DNA of 64,000 nucleotides from G965222505 sp965222505 (GTDB taxonomy: Bacteria; Bacteroidota; Rhodothermia; Rhodothermales; DATKEJ01), in the NCBI GenBank assembly GCA_965222505.1, contig OZ244956.1:4898001-4962000 (forward strand), given 5' to 3'. Within the stretch, counting starts at the first letter, position 1. Each line of letters opens with the position of its first letter. The position numbers and the translations under genes were made by a program. Below the pieces are notes generated by a model. That model did no database searches. It was not told where the DNA came from and saw only the letters and a program-made list of their open reading frames with translations. Positions 1-7,846 of the stretch are shown here, piece after piece.

Positions 1-183
1 GAGATAGAGATAGACTATGTGGTCATTGTTCAAAATGTCAATTAAGAAATCGATGTGGCGGATGCCGGGCAGTTGCTTTTGCGAAGTCGGGCAACTTTCT
101 GGAGTCGGATCCACGTTGTTGGCTAATCCCGCATGATACGAGTGGGAATCATTTTTTGTCACTAACCGACGAGGTAGCTTGCC

Positions 184-753
184 ATGTTTACTGATAAACA
201 TACGTCCGATCACGACTACAACGGAGATAATAACTATGGTGAATTGGTCAAAACCTACTTCTCCTTGATTAGAGAATTACGTTCAGGAAACGCAGAATCT
301 GTAGAACGTATTCTCAGTTTATGGGATGAAGAGGGGACCTTCGAGTTTGCTGGATCACCTCCTGTTACGGGTACCTATAAAGGAATGAATGCACTTCATT
401 CCTTCTACAAGAACCGCGTTAATTCTTGTGAAATGCTCTTGAGGTTAGCAGGAAATCAGGATGAATTGGAGGCGGCAAAAGAGGTGGCTCTTGGGATTGT
501 TGATACAGAAGTAGTGCGCTTAAAAATGTCTGATGAGAAAGCCATTGCTGGTTGGCAAACAGTCATTGGTACGCAGGACGGAAGAGGGTATCAGGTGGCA
601 GGGAGTCACACGTTTACCTTCAGAGATGGAAAAATCAGCCATCTTCGCATTATCGTCTCTCCAAGGGTCAAGGAGACTGATGAACTCCGCCTAGAAGATT
701 TGTCAGTTAATGATATTGGCCGCCTGGCATTGGCTGCTTGGGCTGTAGTATAA
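184..753 (+). CDS. SnoaL-like (NTF2-fold) protein
   Basis: This 189-residue protein resembles the SnoaL/NTF2-like superfamily of small cone-shaped alpha+beta folds that bind hydrophobic ligands or act as minor enzymes. The pattern is an N-terminal helix (LVKTYFSLIRELRSG), an acidic stretch with LWDEEGTFEFAG, a GTYKGMNALHSFYKNR helix and a C-terminal strand pair ending FRDGKISHLRIIVSPR. There is no signal peptide. The ATG is preceded by GAGG at a suitable distance (171-174), a stronger ribosome site than most genes here have. It lies convergent to the relaxase gene and is probably cargo of the mobile segment. The substrate cannot be read from sequence; the superfamily call is moderately sure. 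Confidence 0.6.
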   Translation: MFTDKHTSDHDYNGDNNYGELVKTYFSLIRELRSGNAESVERILSLWDEEGTFEFAGSPPVTGTYKGMNALHSFYKNRVNSCEMLLRLAGNQDELEAAKEVALGIVDTEVVRLKMSDEKAIAGWQTVIGTQDGRGYQVAGSHTFTFRDGKISHLRIIVSPRVKETDELRLEDLSVNDIGRLALAAWAVV

Positions 754-767
754 ATACCGTCTTTCCG

Positions 768-1667
768 CTATTCCCTGCCTAACTCCATCTGCTGCTGTTG
801 GTTGTGGAGATAGATGGCCTGGAGTGCTTGCAGCCGGCGAAGCCGTTCTTGGGCACGAGGGCCTAAGTTTTCTGTGTCTAGCTCCATAATCGCTTGGTCG
901 AGGTCGAGTGCTGGAGGTGCTTGGCTTCTGTCAAGGATGAGGTCCAGGAGGTAGCGTTTACCTTCGTAGAGAATCGCTGGCAGTCGGCGTTTCTTGGTCA
1001 GAATCTCGTAGGCTCCAGAGGCAAGGTATTCGAGGAGTAGGAGGGCAGCGGGGCCGGTGAGGTCTTCTTCAAGCTCTTGCTCTGTTACCCTCTCTTCTGG
1101 TAGCTCTTCTGCTACCAAAGCAGCGAGGCGTTCTCTTTCTTCTTGGTTTTCAAGGCTGCGTTCTGGTTTGTCGAGATACACCATTGAGTGCTCTATCTCG
1201 GGATAGGCGTCCTGTTGGTAGCGCTCGATCTCGGTGCGGACGTGTCGGTATTCAGTTCTGGAAAGCCGGGTCGATTTGCTACTTTTGTATTCGTTTGCTG
1301 AAATGGCGATATGGACATGTACATGGTCCTTATCGTGGTGAACCTGGGCGAAGCCGAGGCTGTCGGGAGCACGCAGATGTAGATAGACGCTCGTGAGGTC
1401 TTCGAGGATATCAGGCGTTAGGGCGTGTGCGTCTTTGGGCGAAAACGAGAGGATTTCGTGATTGATCGTCACACCGTTCTTTGGGTGCTTTCTGTGGGTA
1501 TCATTCTCGGCAAATTGGGTGACGATATCTTCTAGTTCATCGCTCGGGAAGAGGTTGTGGAAGATGCGGATGGGTAGGGTATTTTCTTCTACGGAGTTTT
1601 CGCGTCCGATGTAGTTGATGAGTTGCGTGGTGATGTTATGGCGGTATGTCTTCGCCTTGATAATCAT
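768..1667 (-). CDS. relaxase / mobilization nuclease (MobA/VirD2-type)
   Basis: Relaxases nick one strand at oriT and pilot it during conjugative transfer. The 299-residue protein opens with MIIKAKTYRHNITTQLINYIG, the usual start of this family (PF03432 type), and carries the metal-binding histidine motif HHDKDHVHVHI near residue 110. The tyrosine in NYIG (about residue 19) is the likely nicking residue. The C-terminal third is Glu/Leu-rich and probably helical. The start codon overlaps the stop of mobC by four bases (ATGA), so the two are translationally coupled. No type IV coupling protein is visible, so the element would be mobilizable rather than self-transmissible as far as this window shows. 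Confidence 0.85.
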   Translation of the reverse strand: MIIKAKTYRHNITTQLINYIGRENSVEENTLPIRIFHNLFPSDELEDIVTQFAENDTHRKHPKNGVTINHEILSFSPKDAHALTPDILEDLTSVYLHLRAPDSLGFAQVHHDKDHVHVHIAISANEYKSSKSTRLSRTEYRHVRTEIERYQQDAYPEIEHSMVYLDKPERSLENQEERERLAALVAEELPEERVTEQELEEDLTGPAALLLLEYLASGAYEILTKKRRLPAILYEGKRYLLDLILDRSQAPPALDLDQAIMELDTENLGPRAQERLRRLQALQAIYLHNQQQQMELGRE

Positions 1668-2056
1668 GCCGGTTTGGGATGCCTGAGCGTTGCTTCGATG
1701 AGCGTTTCGAGGTGTTTGAGTTGGTCGTAAATCTTGTCGAGTCTGTCGGTGTGTATACCCTCTCGGTGGCTCTTGTAGACAAGTTGGTTGATGTTGGTGC
1801 CGATTCTGCGGAGGCCGAGTTCGAGGGTGCGAACATCGGCCTCATTGGGTACGATGTAGGTGGTATCGAGATAGGCGAAGATAGCGTCTTTGGCGAAGGT
1901 GCCGGTTTTACTTTGGTGTTTGGCTGCTGCTTTTTTGAGGCGTTCGTCTTCTTCGGGTGTGAGGGTGAGTTCGAGGCGTTTGTGTTTGATACGGTAGAGT
2001 TGCTGGTACCGTTTTTTGTAACGCGACCGCTTTTCTAGTGGATTAGAATGTTGCAT
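1664..2056 (-). CDS. MobC-like relaxosome accessory protein
   Basis: MobC-type proteins bind oriT and help the relaxase melt the nick region. From the ATG at 2056 (MQHSNPLEKRS) the product is 130 residues: a very basic N-terminus, a ribbon-helix-helix-like segment (LELTLTPEEDERLKKAAAKH) and the family-typical RRIGTNINQLVY followed by a helical tail. A start at 2104 is possible but would run through an inverted repeat that looks like oriT, so the internal ATG is preferred. It is coupled to the relaxase by a four-base overlap. Family known; the DNA target here is inferred from position. Confidence 0.75.
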   Translation of the reverse strand: MQHSNPLEKRSRYKKRYQQLYRIKHKRLELTLTPEEDERLKKAAAKHQSKTGTFAKDAIFAYLDTTYIVPNEADVRTLELGLRRIGTNINQLVYKSHREGIHTDRLDKIYDQLKHLETLIEATLRHPKPA

Positions 2057-2063
2057 GGGAGTA

Positions 2064-2177
2064 GTAGCTGGCCTTAGCAAGTAGGCATGTCTTCCGGAAA
2101 CCATACGACTTGTAGTCGGATTGGTTACGGAAGAATGCGCTCCTGTCGTCGCACTTGCCCTTCGGGAGGCCAGCTAC
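2064..2177. other. oriT: candidate oriT with nested inverted repeats
   Basis: Directly upstream of mobC lie two nested inverted repeats. The outer pair is perfect: GTAGCTGGCCT (2064-2074) against AGGCCAGCTAC (2167-2177). The inner pair is imperfect and starts from CTTCCG near 2091 and CGGAAG near 2133, with most of 19 positions matching. Origins of transfer of this kind normally sit beside the relaxosome genes, so position and structure fit. The nick site itself cannot be placed. Confidence 0.45.
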
Positions 2178-2380
2178 AAATCCTGTTGGGTTATCCTAAT
2201 GAACGTCAGATGAACAGGGGCTTACGAGAAAAAATCCAAACTGAGGAATAAGGGAGAACAAACGACAAGTACTTTGGTAGTCTCGATCTCATTTAATATT
2301 GACCAAATCTGTAATTATTGTACTCTTTATGTTACACAACATAGAATCTGAAATGTGTCTAAACCGACGGGGAAACAACC
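2178..2380. other. AT-rich intergenic stretch
   Basis: Between the candidate oriT and the next gene the sequence is AT-rich with no credible reading frame, RNA or terminator. It probably holds the promoter of the rightward gene pair, but no clear -35/-10 pair can be assigned. Confidence 0.3.
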
Positions 2381-2722
2381 ATGTTAGCTACATATCTTCA
2401 TAACTCGAAAGGAGACTGGATAGGTTTCAAGGTAGGCAAATTTGTATACAATAAAGAGGGGAACTGTATTGGCTGGCTGCCTTGGGATGAAAAAACTGTC
2501 CTTGACATCGAAGGTAGGTATCTAGGTAGCATTGTTGACGAGGTACGGTTGTTTTATTTCCAAGATAGTGGTCGGAAAGAGGTAGTTCCTGTCCCTGCTA
2601 ATTATGATCCTAAACCAGGCTTTCCCGGCTATCCTTTCAATCGTGGTTTGTATATTTTACCGGTTGGTGCCAGTGATATTGAAACCTCACAGCTAAAATA
2701 TCTTCCAAATGAGACTTCATGA
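2381..2722 (+). CDS. small beta-rich protein, beta-flower-like
   Basis: The 113-residue product has internal repeats of a short beta motif: YLHNSKGDWIGFKVGKFVYN, then KEGNCIGWLPWDEKTVLDIEG, then RYLGSIVDEVRLFYF. Such G-x-x-I/L-G repeats after short strands resemble the 4-fold beta flower proteins, small beta folds often found beside toxin, defence or mobile genes. The function is unknown. It overlaps the next gene by 14 bases and is clearly AT-richer than the chromosomal core, in line with acquisition by transfer. The call rests on repeat pattern only. Confidence 0.5.
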   Translation: MLATYLHNSKGDWIGFKVGKFVYNKEGNCIGWLPWDEKTVLDIEGRYLGSIVDEVRLFYFQDSGRKEVVPVPANYDPKPGFPGYPFNRGLYILPVGASDIETSQLKYLPNETS

Positions 2723-3308
2723 GATCGATAGAGAAAACCTTATTAAAATCCATAGACGACTGGTAGCTAAACATGAAGAAGGGTCTTACCGTGCCCTTGG
2801 ATGGTTCGCTGAGCGAAATCAAGAGATTAGATTTGAAGCGCTATGTCGGATTGGGGATTTATCTGGGTGTTCTGTATTGGATTTAGGATGTGGATATGGA
2901 CACCTAAAGACATATTTAGATATGAGATATAGCGGTATCAGATATACGGGAATAGATCTAACAGATTTCTATATTGAATATGCTCAAAAGAAGTTCGCTT
3001 CAGACGAGAATGCTAGTTTCATTTGTGGTGACTTCAGCAGAATTGCACTTCCAAAGTCCGACTTCGTATTTGGAACTGGAATCTTTTCCTTTAACTTTAT
3101 AGGTTACGAAACTTACTTGAAGGAAGCGATTCGGCAAATGTATGCATCATGCATTATTGCAGTAGGGTTTAATCTTCTTGATATAAGAGAACTAAGAGAA
3201 GTTGAATTTCCTCCCTATAGGTTGATTGGAAATAACCCCAAAGATATCCGACGATATTGCGAGAGTATCGCACCAGAAGTAACGCTCATTGAAGAGGGTG
3301 TTTCATAA
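2709..3308 (+). pseudogene. class I SAM methyltransferase, 3' end cut by insertion sequences
   Basis: The fragment has the glycine-rich SAM motif VLDLGCGYGHLKTYLD followed by YTGIDLTDFYIEYAQ and CGDFSRI, so it is a Rossmann-fold methyltransferase. It ends after 199 residues exactly where the IS256 element begins: the final codons EGVS come from the insertion sequence end. Reading across that element, the original frame continues LIEDY and then runs straight into the IS21 end at 4633. The gene was therefore truncated first by IS21 (or an associated deletion) and then again by IS256. The SAM-binding half is intact, but the substrate part is probably incomplete. The substrate is unknown. Confidence 0.65.
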
Positions 3309-4618
3309 AGTGTGTCAAAGGGTTTATTCTTAACAACCCAACCCTAACACACCATGAGCCCAAGAAGAAAACCCCAAAACAACACCTTCGATTTCGATCA
3401 ATTTAAGCAACTGGCTAAAGAGAAGCTCCAAGCTGGCGGCACATTGCTTGGTTCAGATGGCGTACTGACACCCCTGATCAAGGAATTCCTCGAAGAAACC
3501 CTGGAGGCCGAACTCGATGTCCATCTCGATGAGCCGGGGCCGAAGAATCGCCGTAATGGCAAAAGCAAGAAAACCGTCAAGACGGCTCTTGGCCAAGTTG
3601 AGATCAAAACTCCGAGAGATCGTAATGCCAGTTTCGATCCCCAGATCATTGCCAAACGGCAAGGCCGACTGGGAACGGATCTCGACCGACAGATCATCGC
3701 CCTATACGCTCGCGGATCCAGCTATGGCGACATCCGGGACTACCTGGCTGAGATGTATGACCTAGAAGTCTCGACGGCGACCATTAGCCGGGTCACCGAT
3801 AAGATTCTGCCCTTGCTTCAGCAGTGGCGTGACCGGCCCTTGGAGTCGGTTTACCCCTTTGTTTGGCTTGATGCTATCCACTACAAAGTCCGCCATGAGG
3901 GCCGGGTAGTGACCAAGGCCATCTACTGTATTATTGGCCTAAACCAGGAAGGCTACAAGGAACTCTTGGGCCTTTACATCGGCGAGAATGAAGGCGCGAA
4001 GTTTTGGTTACAGGTCTTGACCGATCTCAAGAATCGGGGCGTCGAGGATATCTTCATTGCTTGCATCGACAACCTTTCAGGTTTCGCCGATGCCATTGAA
4101 AGCATCTTCCCTCAGACGCAAGTACAACTCTGCATCGTACATCAGATCCGAAATAGCAGAAAGTACATCGCCTGGAAGGATGTCAAGGCGTTCATGCAGG
4201 ATCTGAAACAGATTTACAAGGCTCGAACCCTTGAGGCCGCCGAGCACAACCTAGATAAACTCGAAGCCCGTTGGGGTAGCAAGTATCCGGTCGTCATCGA
4301 CTCTTGGCGTAGAAACTGGCCACGTCTCTCGGTTTATTTTGCCTATGCACCTGAGATCCGTCGCGTAATCTACACGACTAATATTATTGAGGGCTTCCAC
4401 CGGCAACTGAGAAAGGTGACGAAGACAAAGGGGGCCTTCAGTTCCGATGATGCCCTGATGAAGCTGCTGTACTTGGTTCAGGAGGAGGTCACGACCAAGT
4501 GGAAGCGACCGATTCACAACTGGAATATGACCTTGTCGCAGCTATCAATTATCTTCGGTGACCGACTCCGACTGGATCTATGAGCCGGATCCCTTTGACA
4601 CACTTTATGAAACACTAC
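3296..4618 (+). mobile_element. IS256-family insertion sequence
   Basis: A single transposase gene is bounded by perfect 25-bp terminal inverted repeats at 3298-3322 and 4591-4615; each begins GTGTTTCATAAAGTG read inward. An 11-bp direct repeat, CTCATTGAAGA, lies 2-3 bp outside each end (3285-3295 and 4619-4629), consistent with target duplication plus a few end bases. It lies inside the end of the methyltransferase gene. Intact ends, transposase and direct repeats suggest a recent, possibly active insertion. Confidence 0.9.
3354..4583 (+). CDS. IS256-family transposase
   Basis: The 409-residue transposase has the usual family length and all expected parts: an N-terminal DNA-binding region, the first catalytic Asp in VWLDAIHYKVR, the second Asp in ACIDNLSGF, the conserved CIVHQIRNS motif, and the catalytic Glu in TTNIIEGFHRQLRK. 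In many IS256 proteins the second motif reads DGLKGF, so DNLSGF is a modest variant. The frame is uninterrupted. It is the only gene of its element and is transcribed in the same direction as the truncated methyltransferase. Confidence 0.95.
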   Translation: MSPRRKPQNNTFDFDQFKQLAKEKLQAGGTLLGSDGVLTPLIKEFLEETLEAELDVHLDEPGPKNRRNGKSKKTVKTALGQVEIKTPRDRNASFDPQIIAKRQGRLGTDLDRQIIALYARGSSYGDIRDYLAEMYDLEVSTATISRVTDKILPLLQQWRDRPLESVYPFVWLDAIHYKVRHEGRVVTKAIYCIIGLNQEGYKELLGLYIGENEGAKFWLQVLTDLKNRGVEDIFIACIDNLSGFADAIESIFPQTQVQLCIVHQIRNSRKYIAWKDVKAFMQDLKQIYKARTLEAAEHNLDKLEARWGSKYPVVIDSWRRNWPRLSVYFAYAPEIRRVIYTTNIIEGFHRQLRKVTKTKGAFSSDDALMKLLYLVQEEVTTKWKRPIHNWNMTLSQLSIIFGDRLRLDL

Positions 4619-4709
4619 CTCATTGAAGACTATGCATATTCCGACGATCCCGTCCACTTAATCCGACTGATGCCGTCCACTTAATCGGAGCGCAGCGACG
4701 CTGACCCTA

Positions 4710-5468
4710 TTAGGTAAGCAACGGCTCGCTTTCAAGCAAGTCGCTGTACTGTTTTCGCATACTTTCACCATCAAGTAAGAGTTTGTAGCCATTGTGGATG
4801 AGCCGATCTAGAATGGCATCGGCCAGCGTCGGATCTGACATCGTCTCGAACCACTGATCCGACGGGAACTGGCTGGTGACAATGGTTGATTTCCGATCAT
4901 AGCGATCTTCTAAGACTTCGAGGAGTTCACGCTGTTCATCGGCCCGGATGGTCGTCAAGCCCCAGTCATCCAAGACTAGCACATCGGCCCTGAGCAGCTG
5001 TTTCATCAACTGGCTGTAGCGGCCATCACCGCGTGCGATTTTGAGTTCATGTAGCAAGGACGGGAGCCGGTAATAGTGGCTTCGGAAGCCGTTCAAACAT
5101 GCCTTATGGGCCAAGGCGCAAGCCAAGTAACTCTTGCCGATCCCCGTCGGCCCGGTGATGAGCACATTGTGACGTTTTTGGATCCAAGTGCTTGTACCGA
5201 GTTGCTGGACCAAGGAGCGGTCAAGACCTCTTTTATGCTGATAATCAATATCTTCGAAGCAGGCTTGTTGCCGAAGTTTGGCGGCCCGGAGTCGGCTTTT
5301 GAGCTTGCGCGATTCGCGTTCAGTGAGTTCACGATCGACTAGGAGGCCGAGACGTTCTTCAAAGCTCAGTTGGCCAATCTCGGGGAGTTCACTCTGTTCC
5401 TTCCAGGCCGCGATCATGCCGGTTAGTCGCAGTCGTTGGAGTTTGTCGAAGGTTGGATGTTGTAGCAT
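4710..5468 (-). CDS. istB: IS21 helper ATPase IstB
   Basis: IstB is the AAA+ ATPase that selects targets and activates the IS21 transposase. The 252-residue protein begins MLQHPTFDKLQRLRLTGM, has the P-loop GPTGIGKSYLACAL near residue 105, Walker B VLVLDDWG and an arginine-bearing sensor region (TSQFPSDQWF). Length and order match the family. Its start lies about 80 bases inside the end of istA in another frame, an overlap common for this pair. The frame is intact, so the element may still be mobile. Confidence 0.93.
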   Translation of the reverse strand: MLQHPTFDKLQRLRLTGMIAAWKEQSELPEIGQLSFEERLGLLVDRELTERESRKLKSRLRAAKLRQQACFEDIDYQHKRGLDRSLVQQLGTSTWIQKRHNVLITGPTGIGKSYLACALAHKACLNGFRSHYYRLPSLLHELKIARGDGRYSQLMKQLLRADVLVLDDWGLTTIRADEQRELLEVLEDRYDRKSTIVTSQFPSDQWFETMSDPTLADAILDRLIHNGYKLLLDGESMRKQYSDLLESEPLLT

Positions 5469-7095
5469 ACACCTCTAAGGTTGTGCCATCACCTGTAGCT
5501 ATGCCGGATTCCAGCAGTGACGACGGGTTAGGGGTCGCCCACTGAGGCTCAGTGGGTTCTCGACGGTAGTAGCCCGGCCCACGAATATTGCGGTGTTGGA
5601 TCGGGGGTAATTCTTCAGTAGTGGGTTCACAAGGGAGTTGGTCAAGGCCTTTTTTTAGAATCGACTCAATGGATCGATAACTATAGCTTTGTAGAGCTAG
5701 AGCCCGTCGGCAGGTGGCCTCCAGCCGGTCTGACCCATAGGCTTTACTCAGCCGCAACACGCCCAAGCAACTGCGATAGGCTTGCAAGGGGTGGGCACGT
5801 GATTCGATGGCCTTTTGTGTCCATTGCCGAGTATGTGGGCCGATCTTGGCCGCCCAATCCATGATCCGCTCGGGTGTCCAACTGGCATATTCGCGGAACG
5901 AACGTGGTAAATGGGCCTTATTGGTGGTGTGGCGACCTTGATAAGGACTGCGTAGATGCGAGGCTACCCGAGTTCCTTTATGGAAGCACTCAACGGTGTG
6001 GGCATTATATCGGACATCCAACTGTTTTTTAACCAGTTGATACGGCACACTGTAGTAATGTCGGTCAAGCTCAATATGGCAGTCGACGTTGACACGGGCC
6101 TTCTTCCATTCTGCGTATAGATATGGCTGTTCGGGCAGCGGCTTGAGCACCGGTTGGTCGAACTGTTCAAACTGCGTTCGACGTGAACCAGGCAGTTTTT
6201 GGAAGGGTTGTTCATTGAGCCGTTGAAGGCCTTCGGCTAGAGCATCGTTGAGGTCATCAAGACTGAAGAACTGTCGGTGGCGAAGCGGGGCCAAGATCTG
6301 TTGTTCTACGATGCCAACGCCGGCTTCGACCTTGGCTTTGTCACGAGGTTTACGTACCCGTGCTGGCATGACGGCCACGCCATAATGTTGGGCTAGGTCA
6401 GCATACGTCCGGTTGAGTTCCGGTTCATATCGGTGGGCTTTGTCAACGCCAGATCTGAGGTTATCCGGGATAACGAGTTCTGGTACACCACCAAAAAAGG
6501 CAAAGGCCCGAACATGTGAGGCCATCCAATCTGGCAAAGATTGTGTCCATGTTGCTTCGCAGTAGCTATAGTTGCTGGCTCCGAGCACGGCCACAAAGAC
6601 TTGGGCCTGACGCTCTTGGCCTGTTTGCGGATCAATGACCCCGACGGTCATGCCCGCATAATCGATAAAGAGCTTCTCACCGGCCTTGTGATCTTGTCGC
6701 ATGACCAGGTCGAGTTGTCCGCGCCAGCTACGGTAGTAATCACAGAACCTGCTGTATTGCAGGCCATCAGGATATTGCAGCTTGTACTCCTGCCACAAGA
6801 GCGCCAAGGTAACGCCTTTGCCACGTAGCTCTTTATGTACCCAGACCCAATCCGGCGTAGGTCGTTTAGTATTGGTTGTATTGGGCTTAAAAAGCTGGGC
6901 ATCAAGTTCTGCTTCGGTGAGCGACTCCGGCAGGGGCCATGTATATCCGGCGATAGCCGCACGTCGGACATAATCGCCAATGGTCGAATGCGATGTCCCT
7001 AGGCATTGGGCAATCTTTCGATGGCTGAGTTGGCATTGATACTTGAGTCGAAGAATCTCTTTGATCTTACGCATAGACAAACGCGGAGTCGGCAT
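5389..7095 (-). CDS. istA: IS21 transposase IstA
   Basis: The 568-residue DDE transposase has an N-terminal helix-turn-helix (LSHRKIAQCLGTSHSTIGDYVRRA, split across about residues 20-45), then an integrase core with the first Asp in KLFIDYAGMTVG, the second in PDNLRSGV and the Glu in KAKVEAGVG. A C-terminal beta-barrel-like region follows (HYYSVPYQLVKKQLDVRY). The size is typical. The gene starts just inside the right terminal repeats and is followed by the overlapping istB. Confidence 0.93.
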   Translation of the reverse strand: MPTPRLSMRKIKEILRLKYQCQLSHRKIAQCLGTSHSTIGDYVRRAAIAGYTWPLPESLTEAELDAQLFKPNTTNTKRPTPDWVWVHKELRGKGVTLALLWQEYKLQYPDGLQYSRFCDYYRSWRGQLDLVMRQDHKAGEKLFIDYAGMTVGVIDPQTGQERQAQVFVAVLGASNYSYCEATWTQSLPDWMASHVRAFAFFGGVPELVIPDNLRSGVDKAHRYEPELNRTYADLAQHYGVAVMPARVRKPRDKAKVEAGVGIVEQQILAPLRHRQFFSLDDLNDALAEGLQRLNEQPFQKLPGSRRTQFEQFDQPVLKPLPEQPYLYAEWKKARVNVDCHIELDRHYYSVPYQLVKKQLDVRYNAHTVECFHKGTRVASHLRSPYQGRHTTNKAHLPRSFREYASWTPERIMDWAAKIGPHTRQWTQKAIESRAHPLQAYRSCLGVLRLSKAYGSDRLEATCRRALALQSYSYRSIESILKKGLDQLPCEPTTEELPPIQHRNIRGPGYYRREPTEPQWATPNPSSLLESGIATGDGTTLEVYATTSNLRQTPTTATNRHDRGLEGTE

Positions 7096-7241
7096 GATGA
7101 GGCATGGTTAGTGAAAGGCACCGGCCGGGGGCCGGGTACACAAGACCATGCACATAACCGCTGTGAATCAGCGGAGTTTGTCAGCGTCGTTGGTTCGTCT
7201 CTGATGCTCCAGTTGCCAAGATTGTCACACCGTCTGGCTAG

Positions 7242-7335
7242 TGGACGAGATCAATCGGAATCACTGGACGAGATGCGTCGGAATCGGTGGACGGGATCAA
7301 TCGGAATCACTGGACGAGATGTGTCGGAATATGCA
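7242..7335. repeat. four 23-bp terminal repeats of the IS21 element
   Basis: Four consecutive 23-bp units start at 7242, 7265, 7288 and 7311, each beginning TGGACG(A/G)GAT. Units 1 and 3 continue CAATCGGAATCAC, while units 2 and 4 share GTCGGAAT. The opposite end has only two related units (about 4637-4685). They are likely binding sites for IstA. Confidence 0.8.
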
Positions 7336-7525
7336 GGTGCCACCACCGAGGAAGCCGTGGGAGAGTGAGGATGAGCGGATGAGTGTTTTTGATGCGGCAG
7401 CTTTTGTTCTGACCTCGATCAGCAAAGCGGAGAGTATATTGAACTAACCGGCATTGCAGGTCTTTTGCCCACGATTTGCCCAAAACCAGGGGGGAAATAG
7501 GGGGAAATTGACGGTTTTGCGACGT
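7336..7525. other. junction between mobile segment and tRNA-Arg region
   Basis: After the IS21 end there is a short open tail (GATTEEAVGE before a TGA at 7368), possibly the 3' remnant of a gene cut by the element. A stretch rich in AAATCGTGGGCAAAAGAC-like sequence follows. This kind of short sequence beside a tRNA can mark an integration site, but no second copy is present in the window to prove it. Confidence 0.3.
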
Positions 7526-7570
7526 GAAAAAAGTAAGCCCTGGTGCTCTGAAGTGAGCACGCAGGGCTTG
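7526..7570 (-). terminator. rho-independent terminator of tRNA-Arg
   Basis: Read on the minus strand, AAGCCCTGCGTGCTC pairs with GAGCACCAGGGCTT around a short loop and is followed by CTTTTTTC. A long GC-rich stem plus T-run, placed directly downstream of the minus-strand tRNA, makes this a convincing intrinsic terminator. Confidence 0.85.
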
Positions 7571-7590
7571 TAAATGTTGAATTTACGAGG

Positions 7591-7667
7591 TGGCGCGCTT
7601 GGGAGGATTCGAACCCCCGACCTTCGGAACCGGAATCCGACGCTCTATCCATCTGAGCTACAAGCGC
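7591..7667 (-). tRNA. tRNA-Arg (anticodon CCG)
   Basis: On the minus strand the gene starts GCGCTTGTAGCTCAG and ends CAAGCGCG with an encoded CCA. The acceptor stem GCGCTTG/CAAGCGC is perfect, the D-arm GCTC..GAGC and T-arm with GGTTCGAATCC are standard, and the anticodon loop TTCCGGA reads CCG. The last base pair of the anticodon stem is a mismatch. It borders the mobile segment; tRNA genes are common integration targets, but no integrase is visible here. Confidence 0.95.
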
Positions 7668-7846
7668 ATGGGCGGCAAATATAGGGCATGGTCCCAACAA
7701 CCGTCAACCCTCATACGTCAACGAAGGGGCGTACGTTTCGATGTTCGCCGACCTTTCACGATGCGCCCCCGTCGAACAAATCCCTCTGCTCAAGGGTAGG
7801 AGAGAACGATTTCTGCCTTCTGTTGGCTCAGCCCCTGTAACCACAC

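Larger units (their letters stand above)
4633..7335 (-). mobile_element. IS21-family insertion sequence
   Basis: The element is bounded by matching ends TGCATATTCCGAC (4633) and GTCGGAATATGCA (ending 7335), giving the TG...CA termini typical of IS21. Inside the right end are four 23-bp repeats (7242-7335) of the form TGGACGRGAT...TCGGAAT; the left end has two. Such multiple terminal repeats are transposase-binding sites in this family. It encodes istA and istB. No target duplication is seen (flanks GAAGACTA and GGTGCCAC differ), which suggests a rearrangement or deletion after insertion. Confidence 0.9.

Noticed and set aside
1679..2038. Plus-strand frame opposite mobC
   Set aside because: It is an antisense shadow of mobC with unnatural runs of Phe, Val and Glu.
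7419..7700. Minus-strand frame covering the tRNA-Arg and its terminator
   Set aside because: It is a spurious translation across a tRNA gene, a known annotation artefact.
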